DNA of 64,000 nucleotides. Origin: Leucophora obtusa (Eukaryota; Arthropoda; Insecta; Diptera; Anthomyiidae). Of the stretch, positions 54,853 through 64,000 are shown one piece after another. The stretch lies in assembly GCA_949987735.1 (NCBI GenBank), contig OX465297.1, positions 97,114,815 to 97,178,814 on the forward strand. The letters are read 5' to 3'. The translations under genes and the position numbers were made by a program. Positions within the stretch are counted from its first letter, which is position 1, and every line of letters begins with the position of its first letter. A model generated the notes under the pieces. That model was given only the letters and a program-made list of their open reading frames with translations, was not told the DNA's origin and ran no database searches.

Positions 54853-55423
54853 TGCATTAAACACATAGACGACTGCAGCTACACGACTATAGCCTGTCAA
54901 AAATAAAATACACACTTTTATATGAAAACGAATATTTTGACACCAACACAGCTACACGGCTACACGACTACTTTTGCCTCTGTAGTCCACTTAGGATAAT
55001 TTCTATTTTTGTTGGCTACAAAACAAAAACAGTGTTGACAATATAACAAAATATGTAAAACAGGACAATTTTCCCGCTAGAGGCGAAGTAAAATCGCTAG
55101 TTCTGACTAGAAAATCACCGTTATGGGAACACTGAAGAAACAGCTGTTTATATTTTACAAATTGTTTGAAGGTTTTATTAATTTTTATTTGGAAATAATT
55201 TTATTGTGATGTTTTGTAAAACAATGGATCTTACAAAATTAACAAAATATTCCTCAGCCACAAACCAAAAAAGATTAATATTTATCAAAACGTCAAATTT
55301 TTAGGATCAGCTCTACTATGTTGCTGTCGTTTTCAAAAAAATTAAGTAGCTGACTACACGACTACAATTGCAGTCAGCAGCATTTGTAGTCGTGTAGCCG
55401 CAGTCGTCTATGTGTTTAATGCA
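54853..55423. mobile_element. 571-bp MITE with TTA duplication
   Basis: TIRs of about 37 bp: TGCATTAAACACATAGACGA on the left and inverse TCGTCTATGTGTTTAATGCA on the right, continuing with CTGCRGCTACACGACTA. Flanked by TTA (54850-54852 and 55424-55426), the target of PIF/Harbinger-type elements (TWA). The word CTACACGACTA is repeated inside both ends. Confidence 0.82.
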
Positions 55424-55512
55424 TTAGCCGTGGTATGTTTGTTCAAGAATTATTTTAGTTTTTGAATTAAAAAATACAAAAATTGTTTTTTTGGACTTTC
55501 TATATTCTCACA

Positions 55513-55590
55513 TATTTAGTTAGAATATTGTTCTACTTCAAGTCCATATTCTAATATGACATGGCAATAATAGATTTTATTTGTTGTTTC
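55513..55590 (+). repeat. 78-bp direct repeat, copy 2
   Basis: Second copy of the sequence at 54412-54489. Confidence 0.75.
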
Positions 55591-55616
55591 ATTATTAGAT
55601 TATTTGTCGTTTCATA

Positions 55617-55713
55617 TTAGACTTTTTTCTTGTTGAAATCGGGGTCCGTTTCCAACTGCTCCAGAACCCAATCCGCGAATACGTTCGAAAGTGATGCTCG
55701 ACGTCTAACTTGC
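55617..55713 (-). pseudogene. Tc1/mariner transposase fragment
   Basis: The minus-strand frame reads RRRASLSNVFADWVLEQLE then TDPDFNKKK, matching the region before the first catalytic Asp in rosa-like transposases (compare FVNWAEQQLENDSDFHRKI at about 56430). Nearby GAAAACCCTTTAGTA (55828) is a second rosa-type end. Remnant of an older rosa copy beside the better one. Confidence 0.55.
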
Positions 55714-56085
55714 AATGGCGATTTGTCTTTATTATATAAACGAAATACATATGTATGTAGTAGAAAAATTAACAAAGAGTAAAACAATATAATCACCATG
55801 AACTATAAAATTCTACCAGTCACTATTGGAAAACCCTTTAGTATTTCATATTTCTATTTTTCCAGTCATATACATTTTAAACGAAAAAATAGCACTTAAT
55901 TATGTGCAAAACATGAATAATTTTACATTCTATTTTTCATTTATGGTTTTTCTGCAAGTTGTTGCTACTACTAAAGGGTTTTTCAACAGAGACGCTACAA
56001 ATGTAGAAAGACAGGGACAGCAAACGACGCCATAATTCTTGTCACTCTTTTGACATTTCTCTTCAGTAAGGTTTGCTATTCCGTG

Positions 56086-58408
56086 ATGGAAAGATATACG
56101 AGCCAACAACGAGTCGAAATTATTAAAATTTACTACGGTCGTCATAATCGTCCTAGCAGATCAACAATTGAGCGTCTAGTGGAAAAATTTGAATCCACAG
56201 GCACAGTACAAAATGTTCCCGTGCCAGTGAGACAAAGAAGTGCCCGTAGTGTCGAGAATATTGCTGCCGCTGAGGCTTCAGTTGAACGTCGTTCTCAAGC
56301 GTTGGGCATCTCTGTGACGTCGTTGTGGCGAATTTTACGAAAAGATCTTGGCCTACATCCATACAAGATCAAATTGACGCAAGAACTGAAGCCGCTTGGC
56401 CACCAAAAGCGTCGTATGTTCGTGAATTGGGCTGAACAACAACTTGAAAATGATTCGGATTTTCATCGAAAAATCATCTTCAGCGATGAGGCTCATTTCT
56501 GGCTGAATGGCTTCGTCAATAAACAAAATATGCGTTATTGGCCAGACAGCAATCCACACGTACTCCATGAGTCATCATTGCATCCCGAAAAAATTGCGGT
56601 TTGGTGCGGTTTATGGGCCGGCGTCGTCATTGGGCCGTGCTTCTTCCGTGATGATCAAGACCAGCACGTTACTGTGAATGGGAATCGCTACCGTTCAATG
56701 ATAACCGAATATTTTTGGCCCCAATTGGATGATATGGACTTGGAGGACATGTGGTTCCAACAGGATGGCGCCACAAGCCACACAGCGAATGTCACAATCA
56801 ATTTATTGCAAACCAAGTTTGGAGAACGTGTTATCTCACCAGAGCTTTGAAGAATTAATTCCTTTTTGAATGAATTCACTACCAATCTAATTCAATTTTC
56901 TCTAGAATTGAATGAATTCCTTTTCTTAAGTAATTCACTGAATTCGTTCAAATGAACGCGTTCATCAAACAACAAATTCAAAGAATTAATTCAATTGCAA
57001 TAGTTCTTTTTATTAAATCAAATGAATTAATTCACCGGTGAACGCGTTCAATTTTATAAATCGAACGGAAAAAAGTGAATTAATTCCTTACTGAATTAAT
57101 TCACTACTGAATTCGTTCAATTTCATTTTCGTTCAGTGAATTAAAAAAAATAAAATTACGTTCAGTGAATTAAAAAAAAAAAAATAATAAGTTCACTGAA
57201 TTGAAAAAAAAAATAAAATAAGTTCACTGAATTGAAAAAAAATAAAATAAGTTCACTGAATTCAAACTTGTTTTCTGCCGTTCAGTAGAAGAAAACAATA
57301 ACGTACAAATACAATTTTTAAATAAGCAATTTTGCAGCGTGTGCTAGTAAAAATAAACAAATTAGAAACCGGATGCTGTTTATCAACCTACATGATTCAA
57401 AAATAAAGCCTTTTACTTTTAAAAATAAAAACTTTACTTTTATAGATAAATTTGGAAAAAAATATAACTATTAATTTTTCAAACCAGTTATATAGTTATA
57501 TTTTTTTCCAAATGTATCTATATCTGTAAAGTTTTTATTTTTAATAGTAAAAGGCTTTATTTTTGAATCATGTAGGTTGATAAACAGCATCCAGTTTCTA
57601 ATTTGCTTATTTTTACTAGCACACGCTGTAAAATTGCTTATTTAAAAATTTTATTTGTACATTATTGTTTTCTTCTACTGAACGGCAGAAAACAGGCTTT
57701 GAATTCAGTGAACTTATTTTATTTTTTTTCAATTCAGTGAACTTATTTTATTTTTTTTTCAATTCAGTGAACTTATTATTTTTTTTTTTAATTCACTGAA
57801 CGTAATTCTATTTTTTCTTAATTCACTGAACGTAATTTTATTTTTTTTTAATTCACTGAACGAAAATGAAATTGAACGAATTCAGTAGTGAATTAATTCA
57901 GTAAGGAATTAATTCACTTTTTTTCCGTTCGATTTATAAAATTGAACGTGTTCACCAGTGAATTAATTCATTTGATTTAATAAAAAGAACTATTGCAATT
58001 GAATTAATTCGGAACAAAATAAATCGAACGAAAGCAAATATGAATTAATTCCATTCAATATATGGTACTTAGTGAATTAATTCATCGAATTTTTAATTCA
58101 GAATTGAAAAATTGAATTAAGGAATTAATTCTTCAAAGCTCTGTATCTCACGAAATGGTCCAGTCGATTGGCCGCCTCGGTCGTGCGATTTGACGCCGTT
58201 GGACTATTTCCTGTGGGGCTACGTCAAATCTATGGTCTATGCCAACAAGCCAGCGACGATTGATGAACTTCGTACGAATATCGAACGTGAAATTGCAGCA
58301 GTATCGGCCGATTTATGCTTGAAAACCGTCGAAAATTGGGTTCAGCGTTTGGACTTCTGCAGGCGTGCCCGTGGTGGCTATGCAAAAGAGATCGATTTCC
58401 ATACATAA
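56086..58408 (+). pseudogene. rosa-like transposase, split by hAT insertion
   Basis: Coding parts are 56086-56839 and 58152-58408; joined they give 336 residues with no stop. Start ATG 56086 (MERYTSQQRVEII); the upstream TTG frame is leader. N-terminal HTH region (about 1-110) with two apparent small in-frame deletions relative to the family as I recall it (after IIKIYY and after EASVE). Catalytic Asp134 (FSDEAHFW), Asp227 (WFQQDGATSH) and the third Asp in LTPLDYFLWG, 41 residues on. The C-terminal ENWVQRLDFCRRARGG is typical. The insertion alone breaks the frame (stop at 56848). Confidence 0.9.
56840..58143. mobile_element. 1.3-kb palindromic hAT-type foldback element, TSD TATCTCAC
   Basis: Ends CAGAGCTTTGAAGAATTAAT and its inverse, flanked by perfect 8-bp duplications TATCTCAC (56832-56839; 58144-58151). 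CAGAG fits the hAT consensus YARNG. The whole element is an inverted repeat with arms of about 640 bp around a centre near 57484 (e.g. AAACCGGATGCTGTTTATCA and inverse). It is dense in GAATTAATTC words and has repeated GTTCACTGAATTG blocks near 57145-57260 and 57720-57860. No coding capacity. Confidence 0.92.
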
Positions 58409-58513
58409 TGGCATCGAACGTACTTTCACAAGAATAAAGAATTTCATTGATATCCAAAACCGTTTTTGTTTTATTTAAAAAAACTTTTATAGCGCTCTTA
58501 TTGAAAAACCCTT

Positions 58514-58799
58514 TATATACAATACATTGTGATTGTTATTGTTGCTTTTTTTATGCGCCACTTGTTTTCGTTTGTTTTACTTTTAAACAGTTTTGTTTTC
58601 AACAGCAACAAGGCGAAAATAAAAAAATAAATAAAAAATCGTAGTAAGTAAAACTCATTGTACTCGTGAGTTTGAGTTATTTATCATATTTTTTTGTCGG
58701 TTGGGTACGGATGTGTGCGTGCCTGTCTGGGCACTACTGTCTGTTTATATAGGACGATTGTTTTCCTAAATCAACGGTTGTTGCTAAAAACATTTTTAA
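58514..58799. other. AT-rich spacer
   Basis: No feature recognised. Confidence 0.4.
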
Positions 58800-59180
58800 C
58801 CCTTTCACGACCAATGGTTGATATATGTCCCATTTTTATTTTTTGCTATATTTTCCACATACTCCAACCGATTTTTTTTAAACTGACTTGTATTAATAGA
58901 GGAGAGTTGTTGTTTTCAGATTATACCAAATAATTAGGCTCGTGGGTTCTTAGTGCCTAATTAATTGACCTCAACATCTGAAAAATAAGTTTTTTTTGTT
59001 CATCTTCTTTGGATGTCATTTATTCAGATGTTATTGGTTCCGAAAGACCAACATTTTGATATAGCATGGACCTGTGCTTCCTGTTTTCAGAAATACCAAA
59101 ACATTTGGAATAATTTTGTTTTCTTGCCTATAGGGCGCAAATTCATCATGGAACATATGTGTACCATTGGTCGTCAAAGG
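58800..59180. mobile_element. MITE with CCCTTTCACGACCAATGG end (piggyBac-like)
   Basis: TTAA (58796-58799) precedes CCCTTTCACGACCAATGG; the right end CCATTGGTCGTCAAAGG is its inverse with one mismatch and one base shorter. A TTAA target with CCCT end resembles piggyBac-type MITEs, but the right flank is TAGA, so the duplication is not intact. Confidence 0.6.
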
Positions 59181-59320
59181 TAGACAAAGAAGAAGTTTTA
59201 TAGTTTTATTTTTTTCATTAAATTAAACAAAAAATTAATAAAATTAAATGAACTATTCATTCAACCAAACATAAAAAAGACTATTATTAGTACATTTATA
59301 CTTGCGGAGGAACCACCTAG

Positions 59321-59936
59321 CAAACATGAGACTAATTAATTAGGTGGACTAATTAATTGATGATTTCATTACCATTGCATTGATATCAATTGCAATGAAA
59401 TTATTTTCATTACCATTTTTTTAATTAATGGTAATGATTCTAAAATTTAATTTCATTGATTAATGACAATGATTTTAAATTTCATTACCATTGATAATGA
59501 ATAAATTTAAAAAAATAATTGCTATTGACAGAAAAACGTAAAAATGGAGTCAAACTCGCTGAAATCGAAGATGGAATATGCTCATTCAGGCTCATGCTCA
59601 TTTGAAATGAAATATTACTTTCCATTCCGTTGTTATTTGTATCCAGGTAAAGTTTAACGGAATTAAATGGATCCTCCTTAATAAATTATGTTTTATAACT
59701 TCCCTGGCCCAACCAGTTGTTCGTTTTCATTTGTCTGAATTTTTTGTAAACAAATGGTTTTTAGTCAATTGTAATTAGTTTTTTTATACATTAGTGTAAT
59801 TTCATTACCATTAGTAATAATTTTTCTAATGAAAAATATTTCATTACCATTAAATGGTAATGGAATTTTTTTCATTGTCATTAGTATGAACTAATGGTAA
59901 TGAAAATTCAATGGTAATGAAAAATTCCCATGTATG
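59321..59936. mobile_element. 616-bp MITE, 8-bp TSD CCACCTAG, TAATGGTAATGA repeats
   Basis: Perfect duplications CCACCTAG at 59313-59320 and 59937-59944. Short TIRs CAAACATGAGA and inverse CATACATGGGA. The interior repeats ATTTCATTACCATT and its inverse AATGGTAATGAAA many times on both sides. An 8-bp duplication fits hAT or a related superfamily; the fifth TIR base differs from the hAT consensus. Confidence 0.8.
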
Positions 59937-59944
59937 CCACCTAG

Positions 59945-61152
59945 TTTTTGTACAAACCTAGTTTTTCCTTTTTTTTTTGTATGCGTTTTGACAAGTAAAA
60001 ACTACAAGAGCCATAAACTAGGTAGTTTTTGCTCAGATATAAATGTAGTATAAGATGTTTGTTTTAAGTATACATACATATCGTCGCCTAAAAAGCAGAA
60101 GGGCGTTACAACAAAAAAATGCAAAATCGAGTTTTTGATTAAATCAATCAAAATAGTTTGTAGTTTAAATTAACTGAAAATGTAATTTAAAATAAATGAA
60201 AAATCACTTGAAAACCGGTCTACTGACTTTTCATTTAAATCAAAAGAACTTTTCATTTATTTTTAAATGTAAATAAATTAACTACAAAGTACTTAAAAAA
60301 TAATGATTTTTTCATTTATTTCGTTTTTTAACTTTCAAAAAATTATTTCGTTTTTTTAACTGACCTAGAAATCTTAAAGTGTTTCTGTTTTTAACAAAAC
60401 ATTTTAAATTAAAATATTAACTGTAACAGAAAATCCGTATTTCTGTGTAGTTTATTTTTTAAATAAAAGACAAAAACAGTTAAAAAATGTATTTATTTTC
60501 ATTTTAACTCTATAATCATTTACAAATAAATGTAAGGATAACTTTTTAAATAAACTACAGTCAGTTACTGCAATAATATGTTCAGTGTTATGATGCACTA
60601 GACTAAATACATGTCCCTACAAAAACATCTCAATTCGACACAAAAAGTGGCATTTTCGGATTCACCATCTCCGATTTCAATGAAATTTACCACAACTATC
60701 GTACATGATAACAGTTCATTAAAGCATAAATTTCGGAGCCAAAACTCTTTTGGTTTCCGAAATATGACGTCACGAAAATTGGAAAAATCGGTAAAATTTG
60801 ACTAAAATATGGTTACAAAATCGACAAGATTAGTTTTGGTATTATTTATTAGGTAAGAATGTATCCTTTAAAATGGTATGCATATCGATTTCATTTATGG
60901 AAGGGTCAAAGGTCATTTCTTGGGGTCTTGAGTTCAAATTCCCATTGCTCGAAATGCGGATTTTTTAAAATTCTTAAAAAAATATTGCTAAACTCTCTTC
61001 TATATTTGTCTGGAAAATTTAATGTGGTATCTCAATACGTTTCTGAGTTATAGCCAAAAACATTGTCATAGATATGGATTTTTATGAATTAATACATGTA
61101 TATACCACAATAGCATGTAGGTACCACATTTTTTGGTATTATTATAAATTAA
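59945..61152. other. AT-rich DNA without recognised gene
   Basis: 60600-61050 is less biased in composition (e.g. TGACGTCACGAAAATTGG at 60765) but has no coding or repeat evidence in this window. Confidence 0.4.
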
Positions 61153-61272
61153 TTAAAAAACGAGTAAAAAGGTTAAAGTCGGGCATGCCGACTATATAGT
61201 ACCCTACCAACCCTCTGGCTAAAAGCCAACTAATGTTTGGATCCGAAATTCGATTGGGTTAATATGGACTTG
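61153..61272 (+). mobile_element. mini-me Helitron 5' fragment (copy E)
   Basis: AAAAAACGAGTAAAAAGGTT, GTCGGGCATGCCGACTATAT and AGCCAACTAATGTTTGGATC match the first 115 bp of copies C and D; the rest is missing. Confidence 0.8.
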
Positions 61273-61531
61273 TTACAAGTGCATGTATAAAAAAATTATT
61301 GATATAGATCTTACAGATCTCTAGATATTCAAGTTGTAGTGTAATTAGTATGTGCGGAAAGCGCCTCATTTTTACTTGTTTTATTATTTTAACAAAAGTG
61401 ACCTAACAGTGCAAATTTGGTTAGAATATTTTGATAAATCTGACAAGAATATAAAATTCTCTTTCCAACGGTATATAACATGTCTACATTTTTTCTTTCT
61501 TTTACAACGAATATTTTATATATTCAAAGTA
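61273..61531. other. AT-rich spacer
   Basis: No feature recognised. Confidence 0.4.
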
Positions 61532-62512
61532 CCCTACGGGGAATGAGGAGTCCATCGCCCTCCAAGGACCTATCCCGTGACCGGTCAACCGAAGGCATAT
61601 TACTAAGTTAGTACAAATATGAACCAAAGAGAATGAATTAATTTTCTAAGTATTTTCTGATTCGTTACTTTCACTGTTGTTTTTAAAAAACTTGACCGAT
61701 ACCGCAATAAAAAAAAAAAACAATTGGCGGCATATTTTTAAAATTACTTTTTTATTTATTTTAATCTTATATTTATTTTGAACTTTATTTCTTGCTTATT
61801 TTAGCTCTTATTTTAAATTTCTATAATTTTTTGCTAAGAAATTTTAAGTTTTGTATTTTCAACGTTTTTTTAATGTTAAAGCTGTTTTAGTTTTAACAAT
61901 TGGTTTTTCATTTAATTTTCTATTTAACTTAAGGGCAATTTTTTAAAGTTTTACTTATATTATCAGAATTTTTGAGGTAATTTTCTAATTGTTAATTGAT
62001 TTTTTAATTTATTTAAAAAAACGATTCAACTGACATTAAAGGACCTATCCCAGGACCGGTCAATCGGAGGCATATTCAAGGCACTTTCACTATATTTGTG
62101 TGTGTGTTAATGTTGTTTTCTTTTCTATTTTTTTCTTTTCCATTTTTTTTTATTTGCTTGTAGTGTTTGTTTTTTCTGTTTCTTTCTTAATTGAACAGAA
62201 ACGAAAAATATATAACTTTACCATAAGCGAGGCATCATGCACAATCAACATTAGCTCAGATGGTAGAGCCTTACAAGCAGAAGGTTGTTTTATCGAGCCC
62301 TACTCTGACGCCAAGTAAATTTTTTTTAATTCTTAATTTTTTATTAGTTTATTTGAAAAGCTATTTTTAGACACACCAACTTACTGTCCAATGAAAACGC
62401 CATGTTAAAGTGACGTGTCTCTTTCAAACAAAAATGCCGATCAAGGACCGGTCCCTGACCCCTTGGGACTTATCCTGCGAGTCACTTTGGACCGGTCCCT
62501 TTCCCCGTAGGG
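61532..62512 (-). mobile_element. Non-autonomous TIR element, CCCTACGGGGAA ends, copy 2
   Basis: 981 bp from CCCTACGGGGAATGAGG to GGACCGGTCCCTTTCCCCGT then AGGG, flanked by TA (61530-61531; 62513-62514). Its right 130 bp are the inverse of the left end of copy 1 (760-2595); its left end is the inverse of copy 1's right end. GGACCTATCCCRKGACCGGTCAA words repeat at 61570 and 62040. No transposase. Confidence 0.82.
62241..62315 (+). repeat. tRNA-like sequence inside TIR element
   Basis: TAGCTCAGATGGTAGAGC (62252-62269) is a canonical tRNA D arm with A box. The expected anticodon arm follows, then a degenerate B box (TTTTATCGAGCCC, 62288-62300). The acceptor arm pairs poorly. A tRNA-derived SINE head or tRNA pseudogene, different from the one in copy 1. 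Confidence 0.6.
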
Positions 62513-62924
62513 TAGCTTGAGATTCAAAATAAATTCTTGTTATTTTTAACAAAAAGTCTTAAAGTATTTGTATGCGTTTTCTAAAGTATTTAAAAATATG
62601 TAAAAAAAAGCTATTTTCCGCATTTTTAATCACGATTTTCGCAAAATTGATAGGTGTCAGACGAATTCGAAATTGAAATTTGGAATCAGCAAGTAAAATG
62701 CTAAAAGTATGTATCAAGCTTCTAACAGCAGCGACTTTTCATTTTGTAGCGGTGTGTAATTCGTGTCAAATTGTTCTAATATTGGTCACCATTTTTGGTT
62801 TTAATTTTGTCTGTAACTAGGGTTGCCACATCGCAAAAGTCTAATAACTTGACACTTCGCAAAAAATAACTTGATTTAAAAAAAATAACTTGACAATAAA
62901 AAATTTAATGTGCATATGTGTGCA
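62513..62924. other. AT-rich spacer
   Basis: ACTTGAYA/AACTTGAC words repeat near 62850-62895. Nothing else recognised. Confidence 0.4.
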
Positions 62925-63541
62925 GTAGAGCGTACCACCTTACAGGCAAAAAAAAAAAGTTCGCCGTACACCCTCCAATATGAAGTATTTTTGCAACGAG
63001 GTTTCAAAAAAATTTTTTTTATTTTTTTTGCCGAACGTAGGGGTCGCCATTTTACATTTTTCGTTATATCTTTGGTTTTTCGGATCTTAAAGTATGATAC
63101 ATTGATGTTTTTTTCTCGAGGAGACCGGTGTTTTTCTCTCGAGGGCCATTGACCTCAAGTATCCCGTTCTAGAAGTTAGCCACCAAATCTCAGTTGCTAC
63201 CACCCTAATGTCAGAAAATTAAAGCTCGCAAAATATCATTAAACTTTTGCTAATGAAGTTTTTCGATAAACCCAGTAGAATATTTTTCATATATTGGTTG
63301 CCAAACGTAGAGGTCGCCTTTTTAAATTTTTTTTATTGGATTTGTCCTGGTCTCCTCGAGGCAAAAAAATCGATATTTGACACTTTAAAATCCGATTGTA
63401 AATGCCGAAGCTATAACGAAAAACTGAAAAAGGCGACCCCTACCGTTCGGCCAAAAAAAAAAAATATTTTTTGAAATTGCCTTGCAAAAATACTTCATAT
63501 TGGAGGGTGTACGGCGAAATGTGTTTTTGAGGTACGGTCTA
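62925..63541. mobile_element. hAT-type MITE (family TAGASCGTACC), copy 2, TSD GTGTGCAG
   Basis: 617 bp, ends TAGAGCGTACC and inverse TAGACCGTACC, flanked by perfect 8-bp duplications GTGTGCAG (62917-62924; 63542-63549). Subterminal GTTCGCCGTACACCCTCCAA occurs at both ends in inverse orientation, and CGTAGGGGTCGCC-type words recur inside. It shares these blocks with 48377-49027, with internal rearrangement. No coding capacity. Confidence 0.9.
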
Positions 63542-63549
63542 GTGTGCAG

Positions 63550-64000
63550 TAGCGTGATTCTTAATATAAAAATTTATAATTTTTAAATACACTCGCCATT
63601 TTATTAAGATTCATAAAAAAAATTTCGGTGTTTTTTTAGAATTTTCGGGGACAAACTCGATAGTGCTACTAGCCATTGAAGTTTGGACATAAATTGACGA
63701 AATTGATTAGTGTTTTATTTTTTCTTTTGTAGCAATTATTCCTGTATAATAAGAAGAAAAAGATGAAGTCTGCAAGAAGTCGTTGACATTTTCAAACTTT
63801 AGGCCAAAAAATATATAAACTTTCCATAGTTTTCGAATCGTCAATTTGAAATTTAACATATTTTTTTTCTGAAACGTAAAAAACCAAAACATTTTTTTTT
63901 ATAAATTTATTAAATGGATGATATACATATAATCAAAATAAAATAGCACTTAAGTTTTTTATTGTCCCAGTAAAATTATTGTTTACCGATTTTTAAGGAA
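63550..64000. other. AT-rich DNA without recognised gene
   Basis: No open frame with recognisable content; the minus-strand frame at 63707-63892 is Phe/Lys-rich low complexity. Confidence 0.45.

Larger units (their letters stand above)
55974..58513 (+). mobile_element. rosa-like mariner (DD41D), interrupted by hAT foldback
   Basis: Ends AAGGGTTTTTCAACAGAGA and inverse AAGGGTTTTTCAATAAGAG, each bordered by TA (55972-55973; 58514-58515). Without the 1312-bp insert plus duplication it is about 1.23 kb and carries one transposase gene. DD41D spacing is characteristic of the rosa lineage of Tc1/mariner. Confidence 0.88.

Overview
The window reads as AT-rich, repeat-dominated DNA from a fly (Diptera), probably a calyptrate. 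This is inferred from a jockey-like LINE, mini-me/DINE-1-like Helitron copies with a GACR-type microsatellite next to the conserved 3' block, rosa-like (DD41D) and DD34D mariners, and many hAT and TA-site miniature elements. No complete host gene can be recognised. The only non-transposon coding candidate is a doubtful 58-codon stretch at 46880-47056. No rRNA, functional tRNA, operon or CRISPR array is visible.

Layout. 760-2595: a TA-flanked inverted-repeat element (ends CCCTACGGGGAA) carrying a tRNA-like sequence. 2622-3390: truncated hAT copy with a foldback MITE inside it. 5047-10910: a four-level nest, in which a mini-me Helitron is split by a hAT element (8-bp duplication ATGGACAG), the hAT contains a 5'-truncated LINE (LINE-A), and LINE-A ORF2 is split by a 511-bp MITE. 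10941-11479: a second mini-me. 13387-14667: DD34D mariner with one stop codon. 14714-15168 and 15206-15830: a hAT MITE and a foldback MITE. 16690-21000: a jockey-like LINE (LINE-B) with both ORFs open. 21200-28195: a tandem array (unit about 228 bp) broken by a 3.3-kb DNA transposon with an intact 571-aa transposase-like protein (21906-25236) and by a 5'-truncated LINE (LINE-C).

28962-32000: MITEs and a LINE fragment. 33138-36221: a decayed element with CACTGCGG ends, long terminal inverted repeats, a broken transposase and an inserted mini-me. 37325-37930: mariner remnant. 38934-40800: TA-flanked TIR element without a recognised protein. 41411-42992: foldback element whose centre holds an open ORF1-only LINE derivative. 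44895-49027: hAT-type elements. 50477-51292: mini-me. 52800-54340: promoter-like sequence followed by two minisatellites. 54853-58513: a MITE and a rosa-like mariner interrupted by a 1.3-kb palindromic hAT element; removing the insert and one duplication restores the transposase frame. 58800-63549: further MITEs, a mini-me fragment and a second CCCTACGGGG element in opposite orientation to the first.

The proteins are mobile-element enzymes (endonuclease/reverse transcriptase, DDE transposases, ORF1 RNA-binding proteins). Nesting gives a relative insertion order. The entities that look youngest, judged by open frames, are LINE-B, the 571-aa transposon, LINE-C and the ORF1-only element. Boundaries and frames were read by eye from the sequence; family assignments come from recalled motif knowledge and were not checked against a database.
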